Source: Planctomycetia bacterium
GTDB taxonomy: Bacteria; Planctomycetota; Phycisphaerae; Phycisphaerales; SM1A02
DNA: 45,214 nucleotides
NCBI GenBank assembly: GCA_005799495.1
Contig: SYGP01000034.1
Coordinates: forward strand, 1 to 45,214
Reading direction: 5' to 3'
In this document: piece by piece, positions 1 through 8,280 of the stretch
Layout of the letters: every line of letters begins with the position of its first letter
Numbering within the stretch: position 1 is the stretch's first letter
The notes under the pieces: generated by a model
What the model saw: the letters and a program-made list of their open reading frames with translations, nothing else
Told to the model about the DNA's origin: nothing
Database searches by the model: none
Made by a program: the position numbers and the translations under genes

Positions 1-1
1 C

Positions 2-1921
2 ACCAACTGCCCCTGGACCCATCAGGACATTGAGTACAAGTTCAACCGGATCGACACGCCTGGTCACGTCGACTACACCATCGAAGTGGAACGCTCCCTT
101 CGTGTGCTCGACTGTGCGGTCGCCGTGTTCGACGGCAAGGAAGGCGTGGAAGCGCAGAGCGAAACGGTGTGGCGTCAGGCGGACCGTTACGGTGTGCCGC
201 GCCTGTGCCTCATCAACAAGATGGACAAGCTCGGCGCGGACTTCGAGTTCTCCTTCGGATCGATCCTGACGCGCCTCGGCGCGAACGCCATTCCCGTGCA
301 GTTCCCGCTCGGTTGGGGAAATGAGTTCAAGGGGATCGTGGATCTGATGTCCATGAAGGCCATGTACTGGTCCACAGACGACGATGGGCAGACCATCACG
401 GAAGGCGACATCCCAGAGGATTGGCGGGATCAGGCGGAAAAGTGGCGCCTCCAGATGATCGAGAAGATCGCGGAACTCGATGACGCGCTCACCGAGAAGT
501 ACCTCGCGGATCCTGCATCGCTCACGGTGCCTGAGATGAAGGCTGCGCTGCGCAAGGCGACGATCGGTCTGCGCGCGTTCCCCGTGCTCTGCGGATCTGC
601 GCTCAAGTACGTCGGTATCCAGCGCATCCTCGATGCGGTCATCGACTACCTGCCCTGTCCAACGGAGCGCCCCGATGTCGAGGGCGTCGACAGCAAGGAT
701 CCCTCGGTGCGCTTGACGCGTCCGCACTCCGCCACGGCGCCGTTCTCCGCGCTCGTGTTCAAGGTGGTGGCGGATGTGGCTGGAACCCTGACCTACCTTC
801 GCATCTACTCGGGAACGCTGACCAAGGGCATGCGCGTACTCAACCCAGGCAATGACCGGCGCGAGAATGTCTCGCGTTTGTACGAGATGCATTCGAAGCA
901 CCGCAACGCGCTGGATTCAACTGGCGCCGGACAGATCGTTGCCGTCGTTGGGCTGAAGGATTCCTTCACCGGCGACACGCTGTGCGATCAGGATCACCCG
1001 ATCATCCTCGAGCGCATGACCTTCCCGGAGCCCGTGATCTCGATGTCGATCGAGCCTGTCACGGCCGACGACAAGAAGAAGCTCGGCGAGGCGCTGACGA
1101 CGATCCGCCGAGAAGATCCCTCGTTCCGATCCAACTACAACGAGGAGACGGGCGAAACGATCATTTCGGGCATGGGCGAACTCCATCTCGAAATCATCAA
1201 GAACAAGCTGGTGCGCGACATGAAGATCGGCGTGAACGTCGGCAAGCCGCGAGTGGCGTACCGCGAGACGATCACGGGACGCGCGGACAAGGTCCGTGGC
1301 CTCTTCAAGAAGCAGACGGGTGGCCGCGGCCAGTTCGGCGATGCAGTCGTGAGCGTCGCGCCGATGACCAAGGAAGAGGCGGAGGCAGAAGAGTTGGTGA
1401 TGAAGGATGGCGTGGTCTTCGTCGATGCCATCGCAGGAGGCGTCATCCCGCGCGAGTTCATCCCCAGCGTCGAGTACGGAGCGCGGCAGGCAGCGGCCAG
1501 CGGCATTCTCGGCGGATATCCCGTCATCAATGTCAAGGTGGAACTGGTCTACGGTTCGTACCACGATGTCGATTCAAGCCAGATCGCCTTCGAACAGGCT
1601 GGCGCGCTCGCCTTCCGGGAAGCATGCACGAAGGCCGGACTGGCATTGCTCGAGCCAATCATGAAGTTGGTCGTCACCACGCCCGACGAGTTCTTCGGCA
1701 ACGTGTCTGGTGACATTGCCAGCCGCCGCGGACAGATCGTGGACAGCGAGATGCGTGGCGTGGTTCGTCTGGTGACCGCCGAAGTTCCGCTGTCGGAACT
1801 CTTCGGCTACACCACGAGCCTCCGCTCCATGAGCCAAGGTCGCGCGAGCAGCAGCATGGAACCGCTGACCTATCGCATCATGCCTGATCGCCTGAAGGAC
1901 GAAGTCCTCGCCAAGCAGTGA
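2..1921 (+). CDS. fusA: Elongation factor G, 5'-truncated by window edge
   Basis: EF-G is the GTPase that drives ribosomal translocation and, with RRF, ribosome recycling. The frame is open from base 2, so the N-terminus with the P-loop lies outside the window. The G3 motif DTPGH appears within the first 25 residues, followed by IEVERSLRVLD, and the G4 motif NKMD about 75 residues in. After the G domain come domain II and the C-terminal domains, including the conserved segments MGELHLEII and GGVIPREFIPSVE; the protein ends at a TGA overlapping ribD. About 639 residues are visible, so roughly 60-70 are missing compared with a usual 700-residue EF-G. G3 is followed by VDYTIEV rather than the commoner VDFTIEV, a conservative change. 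The identification is secure. Whether this is the only EF-G of the organism cannot be told here. Confidence 0.97.
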   Translation, partial: TNCPWTHQDIEYKFNRIDTPGHVDYTIEVERSLRVLDCAVAVFDGKEGVEAQSETVWRQADRYGVPRLCLINKMDKLGADFEFSFGSILTRLGANAIPVQFPLGWGNEFKGIVDLMSMKAMYWSTDDDGQTITEGDIPEDWRDQAEKWRLQMIEKIAELDDALTEKYLADPASLTVPEMKAALRKATIGLRAFPVLCGSALKYVGIQRILDAVIDYLPCPTERPDVEGVDSKDPSVRLTRPHSATAPFSALVFKVVADVAGTLTYLRIYSGTLTKGMRVLNPGNDRRENVSRLYEMHSKHRNALDSTGAGQIVAVVGLKDSFTGDTLCDQDHPIILERMTFPEPVISMSIEPVTADDKKKLGEALTTIRREDPSFRSNYNEETGETIISGMGELHLEIIKNKLVRDMKIGVNVGKPRVAYRETITGRADKVRGLFKKQTGGRGQFGDAVVSVAPMTKEEAEAEELVMKDGVVFVDAIAGGVIPREFIPSVEYGARQAAASGILGGYPVINVKVELVYGSYHDVDSSQIAFEQAGALAFREACTKAGLALLEPIMKLVVTTPDEFFGNVSGDIASRRGQIVDSEMRGVVRLVTAEVPLSELFGYTTSLRSMSQGRASSSMEPLTYRIMPDRLKDEVLAKQ

Positions 1922-3111
1922 TGGGCGGCGGCAACGGAGCGCCGCCAGCCGTGACGACGACAACGAAGCCCCGCACGAGCGAATCGCGCGCGCGGGAGTT
2001 GTTGGATCGTGCAGCGCGCTTGGCACTCCGTGGGCACGGAGCGGTGGAACCGAATCCGATGGTCGGCTGCGTCGTGCTTGCACACGATGGCAGCATCGCC
2101 GCCGTTGCGCATCACCGCGCCATCGGCGGCGCTCATGCCGAGGCAGCCGCGCTCCTGCATGCAGGTGAACGCGCGCGAGGTGGGACCGTGCTCGTCACAC
2201 TCGAACCCTGCGACCATCATGGGCGAACGCCCCCCTGTTCGCTGGCGCTGTGCCATGCCGGCGTGCGCGAGGTTGTCTTTGGAGAGTCCGATCCCAACCC
2301 CGCAGCAGCAGGCGGTGCCGCGCGTTTGCGGAGCGCCGGCATCGATGTCTGGCAGTGTTCCACGCCGTGGACACGCTGGCTTCATGCTCCCTTTGCCCTT
2401 CGCGTGCGGGAGGGGCGGCCGTGGGTCATCGCCAAGTGGGCGCAGGACCGCACCGGTGCAACCGCTGCAGGCGTTGGCGCGGATCGCTGGATCAGTTCAC
2501 TTCGGAGCCGCACGATGGTGCACCGTGAACGCGCGCGGGTCGATGCGATCCTGGTCGGCATCGGAACGGTCCTCGCCGATGATCCGCATCTGCTCTCTCG
2601 CACTCACGTCGCTGCGCGGCGGCGCACTCCGATTCGCGCCGTGGTGGATCCGTTTCTCGACCTCCCACTGCAGTCGCAGGTGGTGCGCACGGTTGCCGAT
2701 GGGCGGGTCACTGTGTTCACGACAGCCAGGGCAGTGCGTGCGCGCGCGGAGATGGCGGAGCAGCTTCGCATGAGCGGCGTTCTCCTGCGTCCACTCCTCC
2801 CCGAAGCGCAGGGGCAAACGCTGCTGCGAGGCGTATCCGAAGAGGGCATCCGCATCTGTCTTGCATCGCTCACCGCCGATGGAGCATCCACGGTGCTGTG
2901 CGAGGGTGGCGCGCGCCTTCTGCGAGCGCTGCTGGCGGCGGACCTCGTCGATGATGCCTGGGTGTTCACCTCGTCCAATGCGCTCGAGTGCCCGGCGCCC
3001 GATCCTCGGCCCATCCAGTTCCCGGAGCGCAACGCCTTTTCACTCGTCTCGTCCGTCGTGCGCAACAGCGACCGCGTGGAGTTCTGGAGACGACACCGTC
3101 AAGGCACTTGA
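1921..3111 (+). CDS. ribD: Bifunctional diaminohydroxyphosphoribosylaminopyrimidine deaminase / uracil reductase
   Basis: RibD carries out the second and third steps of riboflavin synthesis: hydrolytic deamination of the pyrimidine, then NADPH-dependent reduction of the ribosyl side chain. The N-terminal cytidine-deaminase-like domain shows the zinc-site motifs GGAHAEAAAL and LEPCDHHGRTPPC. The C-terminal DHFR-like reductase domain starts near AKWAQDRTGA and includes VDAILVGIGTVLADDP. Length, 396 aa, is normal. The ATG at 1921 overlaps the fusA stop (TGATG); a GTG one codon earlier is possible. No other rib gene is near, so pairing with fusA may reflect co-transcription rather than shared function. 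The 3' end overlaps the convergent DUF4340 gene by 13 bp. Confidence 0.93.
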   Translation: MGGGNGAPPAVTTTTKPRTSESRARELLDRAARLALRGHGAVEPNPMVGCVVLAHDGSIAAVAHHRAIGGAHAEAAALLHAGERARGGTVLVTLEPCDHHGRTPPCSLALCHAGVREVVFGESDPNPAAAGGAARLRSAGIDVWQCSTPWTRWLHAPFALRVREGRPWVIAKWAQDRTGATAAGVGADRWISSLRSRTMVHRERARVDAILVGIGTVLADDPHLLSRTHVAARRRTPIRAVVDPFLDLPLQSQVVRTVADGRVTVFTTARAVRARAEMAEQLRMSGVLLRPLLPEAQGQTLLRGVSEEGIRICLASLTADGASTVLCEGGARLLRALLAADLVDDAWVFTSSNALECPAPDPRPIQFPERNAFSLVSSVVRNSDRVEFWRRHRQGT

Positions 3112-4541
3112 GCCGTCGGCGGATCGACGGGGTTCGTGCGCTGCGCAGCAGGCCGACAGGACTGCGCATCGAGCCGAAGCGCGAAGGACGATGGGTGGAT
3201 TCGCAGGACACCACTTCCGTCGTCGAGGCCAAACCTCCCGTTGTTGCGCTCCTGAACGACCGACAAAGCAACCAGTTCCCGCCCGTCAAACGACTCGGCA
3301 ACGATCCGCCCCGCGAGAAGGTCCGCCGATGGTCGCTCGAGCGTCAACTCGGATGCGCGCGCGGTGCACAACTTGGCAAGCAGCGAATCCGTTGCTGCCC
3401 GGTCCGCCGTCCACTCGCCTTGCGTGCTCACGATCTTCCACTCCCCGGCGCTGCGCTGCAGCCGCCAAGGTTCGTCGGCGATCGGCTCGAAGCGCAGAGC
3501 GGCGATGTCCTCCGCGCGGCATCCCGCCGCAGTCGGATCGACGAGCAGCAGCCCGATCGGAACCGCTGCCGCAACGGCCGTCGCATCGAGTTCAAGCACC
3601 GCATCCGGTCGCTGCATCAGGCGTGCAAACCGCTCGGCAGCACCGCTGCGAACGGGCGATCCAATCTCCAAGCGTTCCACTTCGTCCACACGCTGGACAC
3701 TCCCGTCGGCGGCGACGGACTGCCGCTGACTGTGCACTTCCACACTGGTCGTCGGCCGATCGAGGCCGAAGGGCAGCAACTCGGCAGGCGAGTCCGCGAC
3801 GAATCCGCTGGTCTGCGCACGCTCGAGGGCCTCGAGCCATCGCTCGATCGCCGCTCGGTCCGCGCGCGTCCGGAGCGGGGACACCAAGCGCCACTGCGGA
3901 CCTTCGCGGACCACCTCGATGCGCTCGACCCCACCTTGCACCCGTTGCTCGCACACGAGCCGCGTGCACTCGAGATCGGCGCGCGAAAACAAGAATGGCA
4001 ATCGCCACTGACGGAAGTCGCCGAGCAGCGCCGCATCATGAAGGGTGGACCGCGCGACTCGCGGCTGCGGATCCGCATCCGTGCACATCCATGCGAAACC
4101 AGCGGGGAGTCGCGAACCGAGTCGCACTGTTCGTGCGCCCGTACCCCAGGCAATCTCCACCGTCGGCGCATCGGGCGTGAGTCCGGTGGCGACGGCAGAG
4201 TCGCTCGCCGAATCAACCGCGGCGCTCTCGCGGACCTGCACCTCCGCCAGGCGAGCAAGCAGTCCATCGACCTCCGCATCCTGCATCGGGAAATCAAACG
4301 GCTTCGACTGCCACCAGTGCCCATCGCGTCGAACGAACTCCGTGATGTTCTCCGCTCCTCGGCGCACGGTCACACGCTGCACATCGGCCCAAGGCACGGA
4401 TCCTTCGGCGATCATGCGCCGCAGCCCCCCGACCGACTTCTCCCGGTCATGGGCCGATTGCGATGCCCACCAGACCGTGGCTGCCAACGCGGCGAGCAAC
4501 GCGGCGACGACCCAGAGTCGCAGCAGAGGTGCTCGCATCAT
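3099..4541 (-). CDS. DUF4340 domain protein of a Gld-type ABC cassette
   Basis: A 480-residue protein with one N-terminal membrane segment (about residues 8-25, LLRLWVVAALLAALAATVWW) and a large, probably periplasmic, beta-rich region. The pattern, with repeated segments such as VQRVTVRRGAENITEFVRRDGHWWQ and EPWRLQRSAGEWKIVSTQGEW, matches the DUF4340 family, whose members usually sit next to GldF/GldG-type ABC genes. The ATG at 4541 overlaps the stop of the upstream permease (ATGA) and has a perfect GGAGGT 7 nt upstream; a second ATG follows immediately. The reading frame stays open further upstream to 4622, but that part lies inside the permease gene. Function is unknown; an accessory role to the ABC permease is inferred from coupling. 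The 3' end overlaps ribD. Confidence 0.8.
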   Translation of the reverse strand: MMRAPLLRLWVVAALLAALAATVWWASQSAHDREKSVGGLRRMIAEGSVPWADVQRVTVRRGAENITEFVRRDGHWWQSKPFDFPMQDAEVDGLLARLAEVQVRESAAVDSASDSAVATGLTPDAPTVEIAWGTGARTVRLGSRLPAGFAWMCTDADPQPRVARSTLHDAALLGDFRQWRLPFLFSRADLECTRLVCEQRVQGGVERIEVVREGPQWRLVSPLRTRADRAAIERWLEALERAQTSGFVADSPAELLPFGLDRPTTSVEVHSQRQSVAADGSVQRVDEVERLEIGSPVRSGAAERFARLMQRPDAVLELDATAVAAAVPIGLLLVDPTAAGCRAEDIAALRFEPIADEPWRLQRSAGEWKIVSTQGEWTADRAATDSLLAKLCTARASELTLERPSADLLAGRIVAESFDGRELVALSVVQERNNGRFGLDDGSGVLRIHPSSFALRLDAQSCRPAAQRTNPVDPPTAQVP

Positions 4542-7294
4542 CCGCGCGACCTCCACCAGCGGATCACGACACCCATGACGAGAAGTGACGCGGGCAGCAG
4601 CAGCGACAACCCCGCTGTCCACTGCAGGCGTTCACGGACCGAGATCGATCCGATGCGCGACGCCTGCCGCGAACTGCCGCTGTTGCCCAGACGGGCATCG
4701 AGTCCGGCCAGCCAGAGCGTGCCGTTCACGGCCAGTTCGCGGTTGCCAGGCGTGACAAGCACATTGCCGGATCCGGCCACCGTGCGCGCCGCATCGACCA
4801 CCGAGGTGAACATCCACGACGGCGAACCCATCACCAGCGCGCGTCCACGCGTGCCGCCGACCACAGCGCGCTCCGACGCGACCGCCACGCTGATGCCCTC
4901 CTCGAGCGCTGCAGACGACCTTGCATCGGGTGAACGCCTGCGCCAGTCGCGCTCGATGGAACGCGCAGGCGCGGGCGGCGCCACAAGGAACCCCCACGCC
5001 TCGCCACCCGCGCGCGCGGGCAAGACAGGCACCGCCACTTGAACGCCCACTCGCTGCCCCTCGAGCGCACGAGCGATCGGCAGATCACCCGCACCCGCGA
5101 GCAGTTCCACACGAGTGCGGCGTTCCGTCCTGCCCTCGCCCACGGGGATGTCATCCACGATCACGGAATCGGTCTGCGCGGCAGCACCCAGCATGAACGC
5201 CGCCTCGGCCCAAGGATCCGGCCGACCAGCCAGCGGGCGAAGGCTCGGGCCGATCGAAAGCAGGAGCGGTCGCCCCTCCGCCACCAGTCCTGTGACCGCA
5301 TCGAGCAGCGCACGCTCGCGTGCATCTCGCTCCAACGACACCGTACGCGGCGGCACCACCATCCACACACTCAGCGGACGCGCGATCGGCTGCGGTGCCG
5401 CAGTCACCTGCCACTCACGCAGATCGATGCGCGCAGCGCGACAGGCATCGGCAATCGCCGAGAGATCGCTGCCATCTCCCGTCGGCAACAGCAGTGAACG
5501 ATCCTCCGCGTGCACGATCACCAGTTCTGGCCGTGCATCATCCAAGATGCTGCGCATCGCCGCATCGATGAGCTGCTCCATTCGGAAGCGGCGATCGAAC
5601 CGAACGACGTTGGATGCATCGCTCGCATTGACTGCCAATGCCGTGTCGGCGACGAAAGCGACTCCATGGGGCGATTCGATCACGAGTCCCCCTCCCACCG
5701 CGAGTCCGACCGAGACATCCCGCAGCGGATCCGCTGCGATCGCATCGATGGCATCCACGGTACGGAGCAGCGCGCGCGCACGAACTCCCAGTTCGGGACG
5801 GGCCCGCTGCGCCAGTTCGACAATCTCGGGGCTCGCACCGCTCGCGATGCCACGCTCCATGAGCCAAGTCGAAAATGCGCCGAGCTGTGTCCCCCAGTCG
5901 CGGTTGTGCGCAGCGACGACGAGCGCTGCCTCGCCAGCGTCAGGAAGTGCCCGGTCGGGGCGACTGACGCGCATCGCGGCGATGGTGCGGAGGATTGCGG
6001 GTGTTCCAACGGCAAGCGCGCGCAGCCCACCGCGAACCCGCTCGAGCTGCACACGGTCCTCCGAGCCATCGGGCAGTCGATCCAAGACTGCACCCAATCG
6101 GTCCGACTCGCGGCCTGCGAAGGATGCAAGTCGCTCCATCTCCGCGCATCCGTTGTCGACGGCGGTGCCACTGTCGCCAGTCACCGGTCGGTGGCGACGA
6201 ACGAGCGCATCCACCCACTGCGCGTACTCCACCGCACCACGCGGGATCGTCGGATCGATCCGCGTCCATGCGATCCGAGCACCCTCGGCAACGGCACATC
6301 GCTCCACGGAGGACAGGACATCCTCGAGCTGTTCACCGATGCTTCCACCCAGCGCTCCGCCTGGATCGATCCAGGTGACTCGCCACTCCCGCGGAGTGCC
6401 GCGAAAAAGCGAAGACAGCTGCGGCGCCACCTCCCACTGCCGCCCTTTCGTCAGGTCAACCGCGGAGCGCAGAAAAGGAGCGCGGGCAACGACGCAGACC
6501 GAAGTGGCGATGGCAAGCCCGGCAAGCACGCCGGAAACGACCCGGAGATTCACGGTGAACGGCGTTCGACCCGAGGAGCGTTCCGCATCGGTGCGTTGCA
6601 GCGCCCATGCACCGGTCAGGAACACGAAGCTTGCAGCGAGGAAGTACATCACATCCGCGCTGTCGACCGCGCCCGTGAGGAACCCTTCCAATCGTCGGAT
6701 GGGATCCACTGCAAAGAGCAGATCGGCCTGATCGGCAGCGAGTGCGGGGGCAACGGAGCGCAGGCCAATGAGGAGCACGAGCCAAAAGAAGAATGTGCCG
6801 AGATAGGCGACCGATGCGCTGGTCGTCAGTGATCCGAAGAACATGCCGGATGCGAGCGCCGCGCTTCCGAGGAGTACGACGCCGAGCGCAGCGCCGATGC
6901 ATTCGCCGAGATCTGGATCCGCCAGCGACTCCAATACGGCGAAGGGAACCCCGATGCCAACCAGCACGAGTGCGAGCACGCCCACCATCCCCGCCAACCA
7001 TCGTCCCATGACAAGTGAGGATGGTCCCGTCGGACTGGTGGCGAGCACCTCCCAGAAACCACTTCGACGGTCCTCCGTGGTCGGGCGCAGCGAGAGGGCG
7101 GGCGCGACAAGCAGCATCGCCCAGCCCGCCGCCGCTGCCACCGCACGAATCTCCGCTGGAGCCCCTGGCACGATCGCAGCAACTCCTGCAATGACTCCCG
7201 TCATGAGCGCGAAGACCGCAAGCGCCCCCCACGCCGTGGTGGTCATGAACAGTGCACCCATTTCGCGACGCGCAATCGACAGCAGAGCGCGCAT
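4538..7294 (-). CDS. ABC-2 type permease fused to a GldG-like auxiliary domain
   Basis: A 918-residue membrane protein. The first 260 or so residues are a six-helix ABC-2 permease of the GldF/NosY type (start MRALLSIARREMGALF, then hydrophobic blocks around residues 20-60, 90-130, 135-190 and 215-235). Another helix near residue 260 leads into a long soluble region resembling the GldG/ABC_transp_aux family. The protein closes with a single helix (LLLPASLLVMGVVI) and a basic tail, as GldG proteins do. In Bacteroidota GldF and GldG are usually separate; fused forms are known in other phyla. The ATG at 7294 overlaps the ATPase stop (TGATG), which is why I reject the longer frame beginning at 7651. 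The transported substrate is unknown. Confidence 0.82.
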   Translation of the reverse strand: MRALLSIARREMGALFMTTTAWGALAVFALMTGVIAGVAAIVPGAPAEIRAVAAAAGWAMLLVAPALSLRPTTEDRRSGFWEVLATSPTGPSSLVMGRWLAGMVGVLALVLVGIGVPFAVLESLADPDLGECIGAALGVVLLGSAALASGMFFGSLTTSASVAYLGTFFFWLVLLIGLRSVAPALAADQADLLFAVDPIRRLEGFLTGAVDSADVMYFLAASFVFLTGAWALQRTDAERSSGRTPFTVNLRVVSGVLAGLAIATSVCVVARAPFLRSAVDLTKGRQWEVAPQLSSLFRGTPREWRVTWIDPGGALGGSIGEQLEDVLSSVERCAVAEGARIAWTRIDPTIPRGAVEYAQWVDALVRRHRPVTGDSGTAVDNGCAEMERLASFAGRESDRLGAVLDRLPDGSEDRVQLERVRGGLRALAVGTPAILRTIAAMRVSRPDRALPDAGEAALVVAAHNRDWGTQLGAFSTWLMERGIASGASPEIVELAQRARPELGVRARALLRTVDAIDAIAADPLRDVSVGLAVGGGLVIESPHGVAFVADTALAVNASDASNVVRFDRRFRMEQLIDAAMRSILDDARPELVIVHAEDRSLLLPTGDGSDLSAIADACRAARIDLREWQVTAAPQPIARPLSVWMVVPPRTVSLERDARERALLDAVTGLVAEGRPLLLSIGPSLRPLAGRPDPWAEAAFMLGAAAQTDSVIVDDIPVGEGRTERRTRVELLAGAGDLPIARALEGQRVGVQVAVPVLPARAGGEAWGFLVAPPAPARSIERDWRRRSPDARSSAALEEGISVAVASERAVVGGTRGRALVMGSPSWMFTSVVDAARTVAGSGNVLVTPGNRELAVNGTLWLAGLDARLGNSGSSRQASRIGSISVRERLQWTAGLSLLLPASLLVMGVVIRWWRSRG

Positions 7295-8241
7295 CAGCGA
7301 GTGCCCCCTGCGCGACCGACCAACCTTCCAAACACATCCTCCAAGGGTGGCGTGACGCGCTCCAAGCGTCGTACGGATGCGCTCGCACGCTGCAGGACAG
7401 CGGCAAGTTGCGTGGGTAGGGCAGCCGCATCGGGGTGGCTCTCGTCCGCAGTGACCACGATGTGAGACCACCCGTCCTCGAGCGACTCCGACCGCACATC
7501 CAGCACGCTTGCAAGAGATCGAATCGCACCGACATCTCCCCCCGTGCACTCGAGGTCGAAGCGTGCGGCCACGGCACCGCGTCGACGGAGATCGCTTGCC
7601 GAACCCTGCGCGATCAACCGGCCACCATGGAGCAGGACGAGGTGATCGCACACCGCCTCGACTTCCGCGAGATTGTGGCTCGAGAAAAGAACCGTGTGCT
7701 CCCCGCGCAGTGACTGCACCAGTCCGCGGAACGCCTGCGCAGTCACAGGATCGAGTCCCGTTGCAGGTTCATCGAGAATCACGACTGCAGGCGATGCCAC
7801 GAGCGAGGCGGCCAGCCCGACCCGCTGACGGAACCCTCGACTCAAAGAACCGACGAGCTTTCGGCGCACCGACTCGAGTTGGCAGCGTTCCACCACCCGC
7901 GCCACCGCTGTCCGTTGATCGCCCGGCGCGACACCCCACAGACGGCAGCGAAACCGCAGGTATTCATCGACACGGGCCTCGGGTGGCAGCGCATTCGACT
8001 CGGGCAGATAGCCGAGAGAACGGCGTGCGAGCATCGGATCGCGGCGCACATCCGCAGACCCCACACGCAGCGAACCCGCATCGGGCGTGATCGCGCCCGC
8101 AAGCATGCGAATGGTCGTGGTCTTTCCAGCACCATTGGGTCCCAGAAATCCGCAGACGGAGCCAGACGGCACCTCGAACGAGAGGTTGTCGACCGCTCGC
8201 GTTCGCCCGAAGGACTTGGTGACCTGATCGACGGTGATCAT
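7294..8241 (-). CDS. ABC transporter ATP-binding protein (GldA/CcmA type)
   Basis: A 315-residue ATPase that energises the downstream permease fusion. Visible motifs in order: Walker A GPNGAGKTT near residue 38, signature-like SRGFRQRVGL near 140, Walker B AVVILDEPATGLD near 160, and the H-loop SSHN near 195. A C-terminal extension of about 100 residues is typical of GldA-type ATPases. The ATG at 8241 (MITVDQVTKSFG) is the only start that places a normal ABC N-terminus; the frame runs open to 9231 but that part is antisense to another gene. It is first in a three-gene coupled unit (ATPase, permease-GldG, DUF4340) and is separated by only 39 bp from a divergent regulator-like gene. Confidence 0.9.
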   Translation of the reverse strand: MITVDQVTKSFGRTRAVDNLSFEVPSGSVCGFLGPNGAGKTTTIRMLAGAITPDAGSLRVGSADVRRDPMLARRSLGYLPESNALPPEARVDEYLRFRCRLWGVAPGDQRTAVARVVERCQLESVRRKLVGSLSRGFRQRVGLAASLVASPAVVILDEPATGLDPVTAQAFRGLVQSLRGEHTVLFSSHNLAEVEAVCDHLVLLHGGRLIAQGSASDLRRRGAVAARFDLECTGGDVGAIRSLASVLDVRSESLEDGWSHIVVTADESHPDAAALPTQLAAVLQRASASVRRLERVTPPLEDVFGRLVGRAGGTR

Positions 8242-8260
8242 GGTGGTGGTGTGAACCCGA

Positions 8261-8270
8261 AGCGTACACT
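8261..8270. promoter_or_regulatory. Overlapping divergent -10 elements
   Basis: In the 39-bp gap between the ABC ATPase and the GAF/receiver gene, TACACT at 8265-8270 reads as a -10 for the plus-strand gene, 10 nt before its ATG. TACGCT on the minus strand (plus 8261-8266) reads as a -10 for the ATPase, 19 nt before its ATG. The two share the palindrome GTAC. No good -35 is seen. This is inferred from sequence only. Confidence 0.45.
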
Positions 8271-8280
8271 TGACCTTCCG

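Noticed and set aside
2988-5042. 684-residue plus-strand open frame
   Set aside because: It is antisense to the DUF4340 and permease genes, is low in hydrophobic structure and very Arg/Ser-rich: a shadow caused by high GC.
6456-7577. 373-residue minus-strand frame overlapping the permease
   Set aside because: It is another frame of the same strand as the permease fusion; the permease frame has the membrane helices and the coupled start, so this is a shadow.
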